NCBI RefSeq assembly: GCF_900116285.1
Contig: NZ_FPAJ01000002.1
Span: 558,001 to 622,000 of the forward strand
Source of the DNA: Sulfitobacter marinus
Lineage (GTDB): Bacteria > Pseudomonadota > Alphaproteobacteria > Rhodobacterales > Rhodobacteraceae
Length of the DNA stretch: 64,000 nt
Direction of reading: 5' to 3'
This document shows, piece after piece, positions 9,000-19,090 of this stretch. Every line of letters starts with the position of its first letter. Positions within the stretch are counted from its first letter, which is position 1. Below the pieces are notes generated by a model, which ran no database searches, was not told the DNA's origin, and saw only the letters and a program-made list of their open reading frames with translations. The position numbers were made by a program, and so were the translations under genes.

Positions 9000-11153
9000 A
9001 TGACCCAACGCACAGATAAGAACGGCTTGCAGGTCGCGGACGAATTGGTCCGCTTTATCGAGACCCAGGCATTGCTGGGCACCGGTGTGAATGCAGATGA
9101 TTTCTGGGCGGGGTTTTCCGATCTGGTGCATGGGCTTGGCCCCAAGAACCGCGATCTGCTGCAAGTACGCGAAGACATGCAGGCCAAGATCGACGCTTGG
9201 CATAAGGAACGCGCAGGGCAAGATCATGATGCGGTGGCTTATACCACCTTCCTGCGCGAGATCGGCTATCTGGTGCCCGAAGGGCCTGCATTCTCGATCG
9301 ATACCAGTGGCGTTGACCCTGAAATCGCGTCTGTGCCCGGCCCGCAGCTTGTGGTGCCGATCACCAATGCCCGCTTTGCCCTGAATGCCGCCAACGCCCG
9401 CTGGGGCAGCTTGTATGACGCGTTTTACGGCACCGATGCCTTGGGCGATCTGCCGCAGGGCAAGGGCTATGACGCCGCGCGCGGTGCACGGGTTGTGGCC
9501 AAGGCCAAGGCGTTTCTGGACGAGGCCGCGCCGCTAGCATCAGGGTCCTGGGCCGATGTTTCCGGGATCACGGTTTCGGACGGTGCTTTGGCGTTGTCAG
9601 GTGCAGGCACCCTTGAAGACGCGGCGCAATTTGCGGGCTACCGCGGTGCGGCGGATGCACCTACTGCGGTTTTGCTAAAGCATAACGGCCTACATATCGA
9701 GGTGCAGATCGACGCGGAACACGCCATTGGCAAAACCGACCCTGCCCATGTGTCGGACGTGCTGATGGAATCCGCGCTGTCCACGATCATGGATTGCGAA
9801 GACAGCGTTGCCGCCGTGGATGCCGAAGACAAGGTTGTTGCCTATGGCAACTGGCTGGGCCTGATGAAGGGCGATCTGTCCGAGACCTTTGAAAAGGGCG
9901 GACAGCAGATCACGCGCGCCATGAACCCCGATCGCGAATACACCGCGCCGGATGGATCTGCGCTGACCCTCAAAGGGCGGTCGTTGATGTTAATCCGCAA
10001 TGTGGGCCACCTGATGACCAACCCCGCCGTGCTGGACCGTGACGGTCTGGAAGTGGGCGAGGGGCTGATGGACGCGATGATCACCACATTGATCGCGATG
10101 CATGACCTGCAAAAGACCGGCGGGATGCGCAATTCCGTTGCGGGTTCGGTCTATGTGGTCAAGCCCAAGATGCACGGGCCCGCCGAGGTCGCCTTTGCCG
10201 ACGAGATTTTCACCCATGTGGAAAACACGCTGGGTCTGCCTGCCAACACGGTCAAGCTGGGTATTATGGACGAAGAACGCCGGACCTCGGCCAATCTGGC
10301 CGAATGTATCCGCGCCGCAAAATCACGGGTAGCGTTTATCAACACCGGCTTCCTCGACCGTACAGGTGACGAAATCCACACCTCGATGGAGGCAGGGCCA
10401 ATGGTGCCCAAAGGTGAGATGAAAAACGCCGAATGGATCGCCGCCTATGAGGACCGCAATGTTGATATCGGGCTGGCCTGCGGCTTGCAGGGCCGGGCGC
10501 AGATCGGCAAGGGCATGTGGGCCATGCCCGACATGATGGCAGCCATGATGGAGGCCAAGATCGGCCACCCCAAAGCCGGTGCAAACTGTGCCTGGGTGCC
10601 ATCGCCCACCGCCGCGACCTTGCATGCGATGCACTACCATCAGGTCGACGTGCTGGCGCGCCAAGAAGAGATCAAAGCAGGCGGCCCCCGTGCGACGCTG
10701 GGCGCGCTGCTGCACATTCCGGTGCTGACTGGGCGCAATCTGTCCGATGCTGAAATCACCCAAGAGATCGAGAACAACGCCCAAGGTATTCTTGGCTATG
10801 TGGTGCGGTGGGTCGATCATGGTGTGGGATGTTCCAAAGTGCCAGACATCCATGATGTGGGCCTGATGGAAGACCGCGCGACCTGCCGGATTTCCGCGCA
10901 GGCGTTGGCAAATTGGCTGCATCATGGCGTGATATCCGAGGATCAGGTGATGGCTGGGCTGAAAAAGATGGCGGCCGTTGTGGACGGGCAGAATGCGGGT
11001 GATCCGCTGTACCGCCCCATGGCACCGGGGTTTGACGGGATTGCGTTCAAGGCGGCCTGCGATCTGGTGATGAAGGGCCGCGTGCAGCCGTCGGGCTATA
11101 CCGAGCCTGTGTTGCATGCGCGGCGGCTTGAATTGAAAGCCGCACAAGGTTGA
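9000..11153 (+). CDS. glcB: malate synthase G
   Basis: A 717-residue protein, close to E. coli GlcB (723). It condenses glyoxylate with acetyl-CoA to malate. Isoform-G features are the full-length four-domain layout, [44 protein letters not shown] and the C-terminal [29 protein letters not shown]. The start at 9000 (MTQRTDKNG) is set by AAGGAG 7 nt upstream; an earlier TTG-initiated frame is rejected. No isocitrate lyase is in the window, so glyoxylate may come from glycolate or purine routes or from an isocitrate lyase elsewhere. It is followed by a GlcG-like gene, as in the E. coli glc operon, and preceded by a palindromic operator candidate. Confidence 0.97.
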   Translation: MTQRTDKNGLQVADELVRFIETQALLGTGVNADDFWAGFSDLVHGLGPKNRDLLQVREDMQAKIDAWHKERAGQDHDAVAYTTFLREIGYLVPEGPAFSIDTSGVDPEIASVPGPQLVVPITNARFALNAANARWGSLYDAFYGTDALGDLPQGKGYDAARGARVVAKAKAFLDEAAPLASGSWADVSGITVSDGALALSGAGTLEDAAQFAGYRGAADAPTAVLLKHNGLHIEVQIDAEHAIGKTDPAHVSDVLMESALSTIMDCEDSVAAVDAEDKVVAYGNWLGLMKGDLSETFEKGGQQITRAMNPDREYTAPDGSALTLKGRSLMLIRNVGHLMTNPAVLDRDGLEVGEGLMDAMITTLIAMHDLQKTGGMRNSVAGSVYVVKPKMHGPAEVAFADEIFTHVENTLGLPANTVKLGIMDEERRTSANLAECIRAAKSRVAFINTGFLDRTGDEIHTSMEAGPMVPKGEMKNAEWIAAYEDRNVDIGLACGLQGRAQIGKGMWAMPDMMAAMMEAKIGHPKAGANCAWVPSPTAATLHAMHYHQVDVLARQEEIKAGGPRATLGALLHIPVLTGRNLSDAEITQEIENNAQGILGYVVRWVDHGVGCSKVPDIHDVGLMEDRATCRISAQALANWLHHGVISEDQVMAGLKKMAAVVDGQNAGDPLYRPMAPGFDGIAFKAACDLVMKGRVQPSGYTEPVLHARRLELKAAQG

Positions 11154-11159
11154 CGGGAC

Positions 11160-11216
11160 GGGAGCGAGGGGCCAGCCCCTCGCGCTCCCCGGAGTTTATT
11201 TGGCAAAATGAAAAGG
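11160..11216 (+). repeat. dispersed intergenic repeat: GC hairpin plus GGCAAAATGAA box
   Basis: A GC-rich stem (GAGGGGC-CA-GCCCCTC core, extended by GGGAGC/GCTCCC) at 11160-11189 is followed by CCGGAGTTTATTTGGCAAAA and TGAA at 11189-11212. The same two-part arrangement recurs at 47973-48019 and in variant form elsewhere. It sits between glcB and the GlcG-like gene on the same strand. Confidence 0.7.
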
Positions 11217-11223
11217 GTTTAGG

Positions 11224-11649
11224 ATGACGGTTTCCTTGGAACAGGCGCGGATTATCATTGCGCAGACGTTTAAAAAGGGCAGCGAGCTGGGATTAAAGCC
11301 CTTGTCGGTGGTTGTTTTGGACGCAGGAGGCCATGTACAGGCGTTCGAGCGCGAGGACGGTGCCGCACCGGGACGGTTTGCGATTGCCCATGGCAAGGCA
11401 TATGGCGCGGTGATGTTGGGCATGGCCGGGCGTGCGCAAATGGCGCGAGCCGAGGCGCAGGCCTATTTCATGTCGGCCGTAAATGGTGCCTTTGGTGGTG
11501 CAGTTGTGCCTGTGCCGGGCGGGATTTTGTTGCGCGATGATCAGGACGCCGTGATTGGTGCGGTTGGTATTACGGGCGACACTTCTGACAATGACGTTCT
11601 GGCAGGATTGGCCGGGATTGCTGCTGCTGGGTTGAAGGCGGAAGCCTAA
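11224..11649 (+). CDS. GlcG/HbpS family heme-binding-type protein
   Basis: A 141-residue single-domain protein of the GlcG/HbpS (DUF336) family. It has the SVVVLDAGGHVQAFEREDGA strand-turn, a central helix with FAIAHGKAYGAVMLG and the C-terminal GAVGITGDTSDND motif. Family members include the heme-binding HbpS of Streptomyces and GlcG of the E. coli glycolate operon, whose exact role is not settled. It has no signal peptide. AGG three bases before the ATG at 11224 gives only a weak ribosome site. Its place directly after glcB mirrors glcG-glcB pairing and suggests a link to glyoxylate metabolism. Confidence 0.82.
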   Translation: MTVSLEQARIIIAQTFKKGSELGLKPLSVVVLDAGGHVQAFEREDGAAPGRFAIAHGKAYGAVMLGMAGRAQMARAEAQAYFMSAVNGAFGGAVVPVPGGILLRDDQDAVIGAVGITGDTSDNDVLAGLAGIAAAGLKAEA

Positions 11650-11727
11650 AAATAGCATTTTAAGAGGTGTTGAGGTCGCGTGGAGGACGCGCTAAGCTTT
11701 GAGCTAATCGTAAGTTTGAGGCTGTCT

Positions 11728-12504
11728 ATGTCACGTCCTGTCGTCGGTATCATTGGCAACACAAGTCTTTTGAACGATCAGTACCCAATCCACGCCGCTG
11801 GCACGATGAACACTGTGGCTGTGGCGCAGGTGTCGGGATGTATGCCGCTGATTGTCCCCAGCGATCCGGCGCTGGTATCTGTGGATGAACTGCTGGAGAC
11901 CTGTGACGGATTTTTGTTCACCGGCGGGCGCCCGAATGTCCACCCCGAGGAATATGGCGAGGCGGAGACGGAGGCGCATGGCACCTTTGACCGGGCGCGT
12001 GATGCGCTTGCTTTGGGGCTGATCCGCAGATGTGTCGACCGGGGGCAACCTTTTTTCGGGGTTTGCCGCGGTTTTCAGGAGGTCAATGTCGCGATGGGCG
12101 GGTCGCTATACCCCGAGATACGTGATCTGCCGGGGCGCATGAACCACAGGATGCCCCCGGACGGCACGATCGAAGAGAAATTCGAGCTGCGCCATGATGT
12201 GACATTCACCCAAGGTGGTGTTTTTCACGATGTTTTGGGTGCGACTAAGGTGCGGACCAACACTTTGCATGGGCAGGGTATCAAGGAGCCGGGCGCACGG
12301 ATTGTCATCGACGGTTTCGCCGATGATGGGACGCCTGAGGCAATCTATGTTAGGGGTGCGGCTGGTTTTACCCTTGCAGTGCAGTGGCATCCTGAATGGG
12401 ATGCTGCAAATGATCCCGTATCGCGGCCGTTGTTCCAGCGTTTCGGCGCGGCGGCGCAGGTCTGGGCCGACGGCAAGCGGCAAGGGTTGTTGCAGTCAGC
12501 GTAA
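11728..12504 (+). CDS. gamma-glutamyl-GABA hydrolase-like class I glutamine amidotransferase (peptidase C26)
   Basis: A 258-residue protein with a class I glutamine amidotransferase triad: nucleophile Cys113 in FFGVCRGFQEVNV, and His221 and Glu223 in QWHPEW. The LFTGGRPNVHPEEY loop and LHGQGIK segment are typical of PuuD, which hydrolyses gamma-glutamyl-GABA in putrescine catabolism. No other puu gene is near, so the substrate is tentative. The ATG at 11728 (MSRPVVGIIGN) is preferred to a GTG at 11680. It follows the GlcG-like gene by 78 bp on the same strand. Confidence 0.85.
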   Translation: MSRPVVGIIGNTSLLNDQYPIHAAGTMNTVAVAQVSGCMPLIVPSDPALVSVDELLETCDGFLFTGGRPNVHPEEYGEAETEAHGTFDRARDALALGLIRRCVDRGQPFFGVCRGFQEVNVAMGGSLYPEIRDLPGRMNHRMPPDGTIEEKFELRHDVTFTQGGVFHDVLGATKVRTNTLHGQGIKEPGARIVIDGFADDGTPEAIYVRGAAGFTLAVQWHPEWDAANDPVSRPLFQRFGAAAQVWADGKRQGLLQSA

Positions 12505-12690
12505 CGCGCGACGCGGGCGCAAGGCGAAGCTGAAATCAAAGGTATGACGGGGCGCGGGGGCTGCTGATTTGCGCCGCGATCGCCAGACAAACCCGGGCGG
12601 GTTCTGCTGGGGCCGCTGCAGCGGCGGAAAGCCTGCGCCATTATCGCGTAATCTGGCAGCCTTGCGGCGGCTTTTGAAGGACAGTGTCAT
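12496..12690 (-). CDS. possible small basic protein (uncertain)
   Basis: A 64-codon frame from the ATG at 12690 in the 302-bp gap between two convergent genes; its end overlaps the amidotransferase gene by 9 bp. The product would be Arg/Pro-rich, with a segment GFPPLQRPQQNPPGFVWRS that looks more protein-like than chance. AGG lies only about 1 nt before the ATG, so translation is doubtful. I recognise no family. The rest of the gap (to 12806) shows nothing definite. Confidence 0.25.
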   Translation of the reverse strand: MTLSFKSRRKAARLRDNGAGFPPLQRPQQNPPGFVWRSRRKSAAPAPRHTFDFSFALRPRRALR

Positions 12691-12806
12691 CCTGCGCGCG
12701 CCCCGTTTGAACAACGAGGAACGCGCAAGAGGCGGGCGGGGAGTAGAAGGAAATTAACCATCTTTCGACCTTAGCAGGACGTTGGTTAATGAAACCTGAA
12801 CCCCTG

Positions 12807-13559
12807 TTACATATGGCCGCCGGTGATCTGAATGCATTGTCCATTGATGCTTTGCGATCCGGGGCCGGTCAGCCACGCTGCTGCCGCTGAGACTTCGGAG
12901 ACCTCAATCAGCCGCTTATGCGGGTTTGAGTTTACCATGATCGCGCGGGCTTTCTCTTCGGATATGCCGGCGCGTTCTGAAATTGATGCGGTGTTGCGGG
13001 TGATGATCGGCGTGTTCACATAGCCGGGGCAAATCGCGTTGAACGTATAGGGTTGGCCCATGTAATCCTCGGCCAGCGACCGTACCAACCCGATCATCCC
13101 GTGTTTGGACGCGGAATAGGCGGCGGCACCGGGCAGCCCGCGCAATCCGGCCATCGAGGATATTGCGATCACTCGGCCCCAATCGGTTTCGCGCATGGAT
13201 TTCAATGATTCGCGGATGGTGAGGAACGCGCCGTCCAGATTGGTCGACATCATATTGCGCCAGAATTCCATATCGGTCTTATGCACGGCTTTGCCTTCGG
13301 CGATGCCAGCGTTGGGAATGCAAATCTGGATCGGGCCGTGGGCGGCAACGGCGGCGGCGATCTTGGCGACCACGTCTTCTTCGTTGCGCACATCCATTGC
13401 GACCCCGGTCATGTTCGGGCCTGCGACCTCGTCCAGCACCTCTTGGCGGCGGCCGGTGATGGTGACATGCGCGCCTTTCGAAGCCAGGTCTTGGGCAATG
13501 GCCAGACCGATGCCCGTACCGCCGCCGGTGATAAATGCGTGTTTTCCGTTCAGGTTCAT
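12807..13559 (-). CDS. short-chain dehydrogenase/reductase (SDR)
   Basis: A 250-residue classical SDR. It has the cofactor-binding TGGGTGIG near residue 10, an NAG motif (IPNAGIAEG), the catalytic Ser in ISSMAG and YSASK, and a C-terminal GQCIQITGGHM. It is expected to be a soluble NAD(P)-dependent oxidoreductase. The sequence resembles 3-hydroxyacyl-CoA or 3-hydroxybutyrate dehydrogenases, but the substrate cannot be set. A GGGAGG ribosome site fixes the start at 13559; the open frame upstream to 13772 is not coding. It is divergent from pntA with 234 bp between. Confidence 0.88.
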   Translation of the reverse strand: MNLNGKHAFITGGGTGIGLAIAQDLASKGAHVTITGRRQEVLDEVAGPNMTGVAMDVRNEEDVVAKIAAAVAAHGPIQICIPNAGIAEGKAVHKTDMEFWRNMMSTNLDGAFLTIRESLKSMRETDWGRVIAISSMAGLRGLPGAAAYSASKHGMIGLVRSLAEDYMGQPYTFNAICPGYVNTPIITRNTASISERAGISEEKARAIMVNSNPHKRLIEVSEVSAAAAWLTGPGSQSINGQCIQITGGHM

Positions 13560-13793
13560 TATGTCCTCCCTTTGAATTTTGGGCATGCTGGCGATTGGGG
13601 GGTAAGGGCGCAAGCCATGCAGCTTTGTCACGCAACGTCGCAAACCCATAAAAGGGGCTTTAGCGCTCGCAGGACGGCGAATTGGCCTTCTATCCGGGGC
13701 CACATCTTGTACTATTGGAACCCAAGCGGTACTGCTCAGCGTAATATTGTTGCGCCACGGTGGACGTAACACGGCAACACGGGGGAATCTGGA

Positions 13794-15368
13794 TTGAAGA
13801 TCGGGACGCCAAAGGAAGTATTTGAGGGGGAACGCCGCGTTGCGATGACCCCTGAGTCAGCGCTTCAGCTGCAAAAACTGGGTCATGAGTGCTTGATCGA
13901 AACCGGTGCCGGTCTGGCATCTGGTTTTGACGATGCCGCCTATACCGCAGCTGGTGTAAAGGTCGTCAAAACGGCAGCGGCACTTTGGAAAGCTGCTGAT
14001 GTGGTGGCGAAGGTGCGTGCACCCGATGATGCGGAGATGAAGAAACTGCGCAGCGGTCAAACGCTGATCTCGTTCTTTAGCCCTGTCGCGGACGAAGCCA
14101 AGATGAAGGCGGCTGCCGAAAAAGGGGCCACTGTTGTTGCGATGGAAATGATCCCCCGGATCAGCCGCGCGCAAAAGATGGATGCGTTGTCGTCCATGGC
14201 GAATATTGCAGGCTACCGTGCGGTGATCGAGGCGGGCAATAACTTTGGTCGCTTCTTTACCGGTCAGATCACGGCAGCGGGCAAGGTGCCCCCGGCCAAG
14301 GTTCTGGTGGTTGGTGCCGGTGTTGCCGGTCTTGCCGCGATTGGCACGGCCACATCGCTGGGTGCGATCACCTACGCATTTGACGTACGGCCCGAAGTGG
14401 CCGAGCAGGTCGAATCCATGGGCGCAGAATTCGTTTACCTTGATTTCGAAGAAGAACAGCAGGACGGATCTGCTTCTGGCGGCTATGCGTCTGTGTCTTC
14501 GCCAGAGTTTCGCGAGGCACAGCTGGCCAAGTTCCGCGAGCTGGCACCTGAGGTTGACATCGTCATCACCACTGCGTTGATCCCCAACCGCGAAGCGCCG
14601 GAGCTGTGGACCGAAGACATGGTCGCTGCAATGAAGCCTGGTTCGGTGATTGTCGATCTGGCGGCGGAAAAGGGCGGCAACTGTAAGCTGACCAAGATGG
14701 ACGAGAAATTCGTTACAGATAACGGCGTGACGATCATCGGCTACACCGATTTCCCAAGCCGGATGGGGGCGCAGGCCTCGACGCTATATGCGACCAACAT
14801 CCGCCATTTGATGACGGATCTGACGCCGGAAAAAGACGGTGTGATCAATCACAACATGGAAGACGACGTGATCCGTGGCGCGACCATAGCCTACGCAAAC
14901 GAAGTCACCTTCCCGCCGCCACCACCCAAAGTGGCCGCGATTGCCGCTGCCCCGAAAAAGGCAGCCGTGAAAGAACTGACGCCCGAAGAAAAGCGCGCCG
15001 CTGAAACGGCAGCGTTCAAGAAGCAAACCAAGTCTCAGGTTACATTGCTGGCCATTGGTGGCGCGTTGCTGCTGGCGGTTGGTCTTGTGGCCCCGGCCAG
15101 CTTTATGCAGCACTTTATCGTGTTTGTTCTGTCGGTATTTATCGGTTTCCAAGTTATCTGGGGCGTGGCGCACAGCCTGCACACACCATTGATGGCGGTG
15201 ACAAATGCGATCTCGTCGATCATCATTCTGGGCGCGCTGATGCAAATCGGATCGGGTTCTTTCTTGGTGATTATTTTGGCGGCTTTGTCGGTCTTCATGT
15301 GTGGGATCAACATATTCGGCGGCTTCCTCGTGACACGGCGCATGCTCGCCATGTTCCAGAAATCTTAA
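13794..15368 (+). CDS. pntA: NAD(P) transhydrogenase subunit alpha
   Basis: A 524-residue protein combining the NAD(H)-binding dI domain with the first membrane block, as in E. coli PntA. The start [19 protein letters not shown] and the dinucleotide fold [13 protein letters not shown] are diagnostic. After a Lys/Ala/Pro linker near residue 380, four hydrophobic helices follow. With PntB it uses proton influx to drive hydride transfer from NADH to NADP+ at the inner membrane. Translation begins at a TTG (13794), with GGGGGA 4-9 nt before it; no in-frame ATG fits. pntB starts 14 bp downstream. Confidence 0.97.
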   Translation: MKIGTPKEVFEGERRVAMTPESALQLQKLGHECLIETGAGLASGFDDAAYTAAGVKVVKTAAALWKAADVVAKVRAPDDAEMKKLRSGQTLISFFSPVADEAKMKAAAEKGATVVAMEMIPRISRAQKMDALSSMANIAGYRAVIEAGNNFGRFFTGQITAAGKVPPAKVLVVGAGVAGLAAIGTATSLGAITYAFDVRPEVAEQVESMGAEFVYLDFEEEQQDGSASGGYASVSSPEFREAQLAKFRELAPEVDIVITTALIPNREAPELWTEDMVAAMKPGSVIVDLAAEKGGNCKLTKMDEKFVTDNGVTIIGYTDFPSRMGAQASTLYATNIRHLMTDLTPEKDGVINHNMEDDVIRGATIAYANEVTFPPPPPKVAAIAAAPKKAAVKELTPEEKRAAETAAFKKQTKSQVTLLAIGGALLLAVGLVAPASFMQHFIVFVLSVFIGFQVIWGVAHSLHTPLMAVTNAISSIIILGALMQIGSGSFLVIILAALSVFMCGINIFGGFLVTRRMLAMFQKS

Positions 15369-15381
15369 GGGGGCAGGGATC

Positions 15382-16821
15382 ATGGATTTTGGTTTCACAA
15401 CAGCGGCTTATGTCGTCGCAGCAATCCTGTTTATCCTGTCGCTTGGCGGGCTAAGCGGACAGGAAAGCGCAAAGCGCGCGGTTTGGTATGGCATTGCCGG
15501 TATGGCCTTGGCCGTAGCTGCAACGCTGATCGGGCCGGGCTCTGGCTATTGGCTATTGTCGATCATTCTGATCGCGGGTGGCGGTGCCATCGGTTATCAA
15601 CTGGCCACCAAGGTGCAGATGACGCAAATGCCGGAACTGGTTGCCGCGATGCACAGCCTTGTCGGTCTGGCAGCGGTGTTCGTCGGCCTGATCGCACATT
15701 TCGAAATTGGCCGCGTCGGTGGTTTCCTCGCGGAGGGCGGTGACGTCAAAGAACTGGGCACTTTCGCGGCGTTGATCGCCAAGAAATCCGGGGTCGAGCT
15801 TAGCATCCTGCGTGTCGAGTTGTTCTTGGGTGTGTTCATCGGTGCGGTGACATTCACCGGTTCCGTCATTGCCTATGGCAAGCTGGCGGGTCGTGTGTCT
15901 TCGGCTGCTGAAAAGCTGCCCGGTGGTCACATGCTGAACATCGCGGCGGCGGCTGTCGCTGTGCTGACGTTGATCTGGTACTTTAACACGGGTGCCTTCC
16001 TGCCGCTGTTCCTGATGACGCTGGCGGCCTTGTTCATTGGCTACCATCTGATCATGGGTATCGGTGGTGCGGACATGCCGGTGGTTGTGTCCATGCTGAA
16101 CAGCTATTCCGGCTGGGCGGCGGCGGCGATCGGCTTTAGCCTTGGTAATGATCTGTTGATCGTTGTGGGTGCGCTGGTTGGCTCATCAGGTGCGATCCTG
16201 TCTTACATCATGTGTAAGGCGATGAACCGGTCCTTTGTCAGCGTGATCTTGGGCGGCTTCGGTGGCCCTGCGGGCGAACAGATGGCCGTTGAAGGTGAAC
16301 AGGTCGCGATTGAGGCGGACGGCGTTGCCACGATGCTGAACGAAGCGGATAGCGTCATCATCATTCCCGGTTACGGGATGGCGGTTGCGCAAGCACAGCA
16401 AGCGGTCAGCGAGCTGGTCAAAAAGCTGCGCGCCCAAGGCAAGAACGTGCGTTTCGCTATTCACCCGGTTGCGGGGCGTTTGCCGGGCCACATGAACGTG
16501 CTGCTGGCCGAGGCCAAAGTGCCCTATGACATCGTGATGGAGATGGACGAGATCAATGACGACTTCCCCAACACGGATGTTGCCATTGTAATCGGGTCCA
16601 ACGACATCGTGAACCCTGCTGCACAAGAGGACCCGAACAGCCCCATCGCGGGTATGCCGGTTCTGGAATGCTGGAAGGCCAAAAACGTGATCGTGTCCAA
16701 GCGCGGTCAGGGCACAGGCTATTCGGGCATCGAAAACCCGCTGTTCTTCAAAGACAATACGCGGATGCTCTATGGCGATGCCAAGGCCAGCTTGGACAAG
16801 CTGCTGCCGATGATCGACTGA
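15382..16821 (+). CDS. pntB: NAD(P) transhydrogenase subunit beta
   Basis: A 479-residue partner of PntA. The first 260 residues carry eight or nine membrane helices forming the dII proton channel. The C-terminal 200 residues are the NADP(H)-binding dIII domain, with [35 protein letters not shown] and the late [16 protein letters not shown]. Together pntAB supplies NADPH for biosynthesis and redox defence. It follows pntA by 14 bp with GGGGGCAGGG as ribosome site, and ends before a strong terminator at 16861. Confidence 0.97.
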   Translation: MDFGFTTAAYVVAAILFILSLGGLSGQESAKRAVWYGIAGMALAVAATLIGPGSGYWLLSIILIAGGGAIGYQLATKVQMTQMPELVAAMHSLVGLAAVFVGLIAHFEIGRVGGFLAEGGDVKELGTFAALIAKKSGVELSILRVELFLGVFIGAVTFTGSVIAYGKLAGRVSSAAEKLPGGHMLNIAAAAVAVLTLIWYFNTGAFLPLFLMTLAALFIGYHLIMGIGGADMPVVVSMLNSYSGWAAAAIGFSLGNDLLIVVGALVGSSGAILSYIMCKAMNRSFVSVILGGFGGPAGEQMAVEGEQVAIEADGVATMLNEADSVIIIPGYGMAVAQAQQAVSELVKKLRAQGKNVRFAIHPVAGRLPGHMNVLLAEAKVPYDIVMEMDEINDDFPNTDVAIVIGSNDIVNPAAQEDPNSPIAGMPVLECWKAKNVIVSKRGQGTGYSGIENPLFFKDNTRMLYGDAKASLDKLLPMID

Positions 16822-16860
16822 TGCATTAGGTAGGGTTGCGACCTTGCTGACATTAAACTG

Positions 16861-16893
16861 AAACGCCTCGTCAGAAATGGCGGGGCGTTTTGC
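16861..16893 (+). terminator. intrinsic terminator of pntAB
   Basis: AAACGCCTCGTC (16861-16872) pairs with GGCGGGGCGTTT (16879-16890) through a 6-nt loop, with two G-T wobbles, and runs into TTTTGCGTTT. It lies 40 bp after the pntB stop. Confidence 0.75.
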
Positions 16894-17059
16894 GTTTGGC
16901 CCCTGCGCCACCTTTGGCGGGGTGCTGTTCTTCGCGCTTCGTGAATGACGCGCGAAGATATTGACGAAGCCAGCGGGTCGTTCGCGCAACAGCGCTGGCA
17001 ATGACTGGGGGAGCTGTCAGGTGTTCTGAACATCAACCAGTCGTGAAAGGATGTTCGAC

Positions 17060-17527
17060 ATGACCCGCCTGATTACCGATGCCCCGCTGTGGGTTTGGCC
17101 GCTTTTTACAGTGCTCTTGCTTGTCGGATTACGGGCGCGGCGCGATCGCGAGGTTCCGGTCCTTCTGATCTATGCCTTACCCCTGCTTAGCCTTCTTTCG
17201 CTGCACTCGATCTATGTGACGGGGCCAACCGGCTGGATCTGGGTTCTGTTCATTGCGGCATCCGTTGTAGGGGCCGTGGCGGGCCATAGGATGCAAGAAA
17301 GGTGGGTGCTGGCGCGCACAGGCCGCACGGTCTACCTTGCAGGAGAGAGCGTGACCCTGCTGGTGATCATGACGCTTTATTGGTCGAACTTTGCAGGGGG
17401 CGCTTTGCGTGATCTCGCGCCCGACCTATACGCTAATGCGGGGTTCCACGCGGCGCTTTCATTGGTGCTGGGGCTGTTCTCGGGCAGCTTTCTGGGGCGT
17501 GCTCTTAGGGTTTGGCGCATGGCTTAG
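17060..17527 (+). CDS. integral membrane protein, unrecognised
   Basis: A 155-residue, strongly hydrophobic protein with about five membrane helices (for example WPLFTVLLLVGLRA, VLLIYALPLLSLLSL, WVLFIAASVVGAVAGH, VTLLVIMTLYW, AALSLVLGLFSGSFLG). I do not recognise its family with confidence. The ATG at 17060 is chosen over 17051 because AAAGG ends at 17050, directly against the earlier ATG. The gene stands alone between the pntAB terminator and a 275-bp gap. Confidence 0.65.
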   Translation: MTRLITDAPLWVWPLFTVLLLVGLRARRDREVPVLLIYALPLLSLLSLHSIYVTGPTGWIWVLFIAASVVGAVAGHRMQERWVLARTGRTVYLAGESVTLLVIMTLYWSNFAGGALRDLAPDLYANAGFHAALSLVLGLFSGSFLGRALRVWRMA

Positions 17528-17757
17528 GCGCGCAAGCTTTCGCTACGTCTTGGTGCCGCCAATCACGAACTGTCTGCCTCTCGCATCTGTCCATTGCTCT
17601 GCGGAGTGGCGTTTTCGTGGCTCACTTAACCGGCAAACTTACGGACGGGGTCGGAACGAGATCGCGGAAAAGCCACGCAAAGGGCCGTTTGGTATTCCGT
17701 TGTACACCGTAAGGCGCTGTAACCATTCAATTTTTTTTCTGTCCTTTACCGCTGATT

Positions 17758-17778
17758 GTTGTATCTTAAAGGTACAAC
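17758..17778. promoter_or_regulatory. inverted repeat upstream of the DUF3422 gene
   Basis: GTTGTATC (17758-17765) and GGTACAAC (17771-17778) form an imperfect palindrome (7 of 8 pairs, 5-nt centre) 24 bp before the ATG at 17803, where a repressor or 5'-UTR hairpin would act. An eight-T run lies at 17731-17738. The remaining gap (17528-17757) shows no gene. Confidence 0.4.
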
Positions 17779-17802
17779 CGTTTTGCCGGACAAGGACACG
17801 GA

Positions 17803-19086
17803 ATGGCTGCGATCAAGGACCACCCCCTGCGCTATGCGCTCAACAGCGAATTGCACGCGCGCCCGTTCCCGTCGCTGAGCGCCCCCCAAGTTGCCGCCTA
17901 TATCGCGCTGCGCACCCCGGGCGATGCAGCCACCCGCGACCGGTCCGTTGATCTTGAACACCTCACGGCGCTGCTGAAACACTACGGCGCACCGCTGCCT
18001 GCTGAACATGCCACCCATTACTATGGCCCCATGGGAAAATACGCGCTGAAGTGGGAGCAACACACCGAATTTGTTACCTATACCGTGTTCTCCGACCAGA
18101 TCGGCGACCGTCCCTTTGACCCCGTTGAATTCGATGTCTTTCCCGCCGAATGGCGCAGGGGCCTGAATGCAGAGCGCATCACCTCGATCCTATTGCGCCT
18201 CGTGGATCGACCTGAAACGGACGATCAGGTCGTGGACGCTCTGAACGATTGGTTCGTCCCCGAAAGCCTGGCTGTGGCGAATGTGCTCGATGATGCCGCC
18301 GTCGTTGCCAGCGATTTCCGTATCGATTCAGCGGGTCATATGCGGATGGCGGTCTTTGCCGCGCCAACTACCGGTGAACGGCGTATGGGTCGTATCGTCC
18401 AGCGGATGTGCGAGATTGAAACCTATAAGTCCATGTCGATGCTAGGCTTTGCCAAGGTGCGTGATTTTGGCGGGCAGTTGAATGATCTGGACACGCAATT
18501 GAACAACCTGATGGCGGCAATGCGGGCGTCGGATGCCATCGCCGAAGAAACGTTGCACAAGCTGCTCGATGTCTCGGTTCAGCTTGAAACCCTATCGGCT
18601 GAAACCTCCTACCGGCTTGGCGCGACCGAGGCTTATCAGGCCATCGTCAACCAGCGTATCTCGGCGCTGCGCGAAACGCGGTTTATGTCACGGCAAGGGT
18701 TTGATGAGTTTATGATGCGCCGCTACGAGCCTGCCATGCGGACGGTCAAATCCTCCGAGACGCGGCTGCAATTGATGGGCGCGCGGGCCATCCGTGCGTC
18801 TGAACTGCTGCGGACGCGTGTGGATGTGGAACGATCTGCCCAGAACCAAGAGATACTGGCAAGCATGGACAAACGCTCGGACCTGCAACTGCGTCTGCAA
18901 CACACGGTCGAGGGGCTCTCTGTCGTTGCGATCAGCTATTACGCGGTCTCGCTGGCGAGCTATATGCTTTATCCGCTGGCAGAACCCTTTGGCGTCAGCA
19001 AAGGCCTTTTAACGGCCCTCGCTGTGCCAGTTGTCGTCGTGTTGGTATGGGGGATTTTGCGACGCCTGCGCCGCAAAATCCAGTAG
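17803..19086 (+). CDS. DUF3422 family membrane-anchored protein
   Basis: A 427-residue protein matching the DUF3422 pattern from its first residues (HPLRYALNSELHARPFPSL), with KWEQHTEFVTYT and a long helical middle part rich in Glu/Arg/Leu. Two hydrophobic helices occupy the C-terminal 60 residues (LSVVAISYYAVSLASYMLYPL and LLTALAVPVVVVLVWGI), giving a C-terminally anchored cytoplasmic domain. Family function is unknown. GGACAAGGACA before the ATG provides the ribosome site. The stop is 4 bp from the end of the convergent yeeE-type gene. Confidence 0.88.
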   Translation: MAAIKDHPLRYALNSELHARPFPSLSAPQVAAYIALRTPGDAATRDRSVDLEHLTALLKHYGAPLPAEHATHYYGPMGKYALKWEQHTEFVTYTVFSDQIGDRPFDPVEFDVFPAEWRRGLNAERITSILLRLVDRPETDDQVVDALNDWFVPESLAVANVLDDAAVVASDFRIDSAGHMRMAVFAAPTTGERRMGRIVQRMCEIETYKSMSMLGFAKVRDFGGQLNDLDTQLNNLMAAMRASDAIAEETLHKLLDVSVQLETLSAETSYRLGATEAYQAIVNQRISALRETRFMSRQGFDEFMMRRYEPAMRTVKSSETRLQLMGARAIRASELLRTRVDVERSAQNQEILASMDKRSDLQLRLQHTVEGLSVVAISYYAVSLASYMLYPLAEPFGVSKGLLTALAVPVVVVLVWGILRRLRRKIQ

Positions 19087-19090
19087 TGCG

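Noticed and set aside
12754-12795. TTAACC and GGTTAAT elements suggesting a CtrA site
   Set aside because: The spacing does not fit TTAA-N7-TTAA and the location is a convergent gap, not a promoter.
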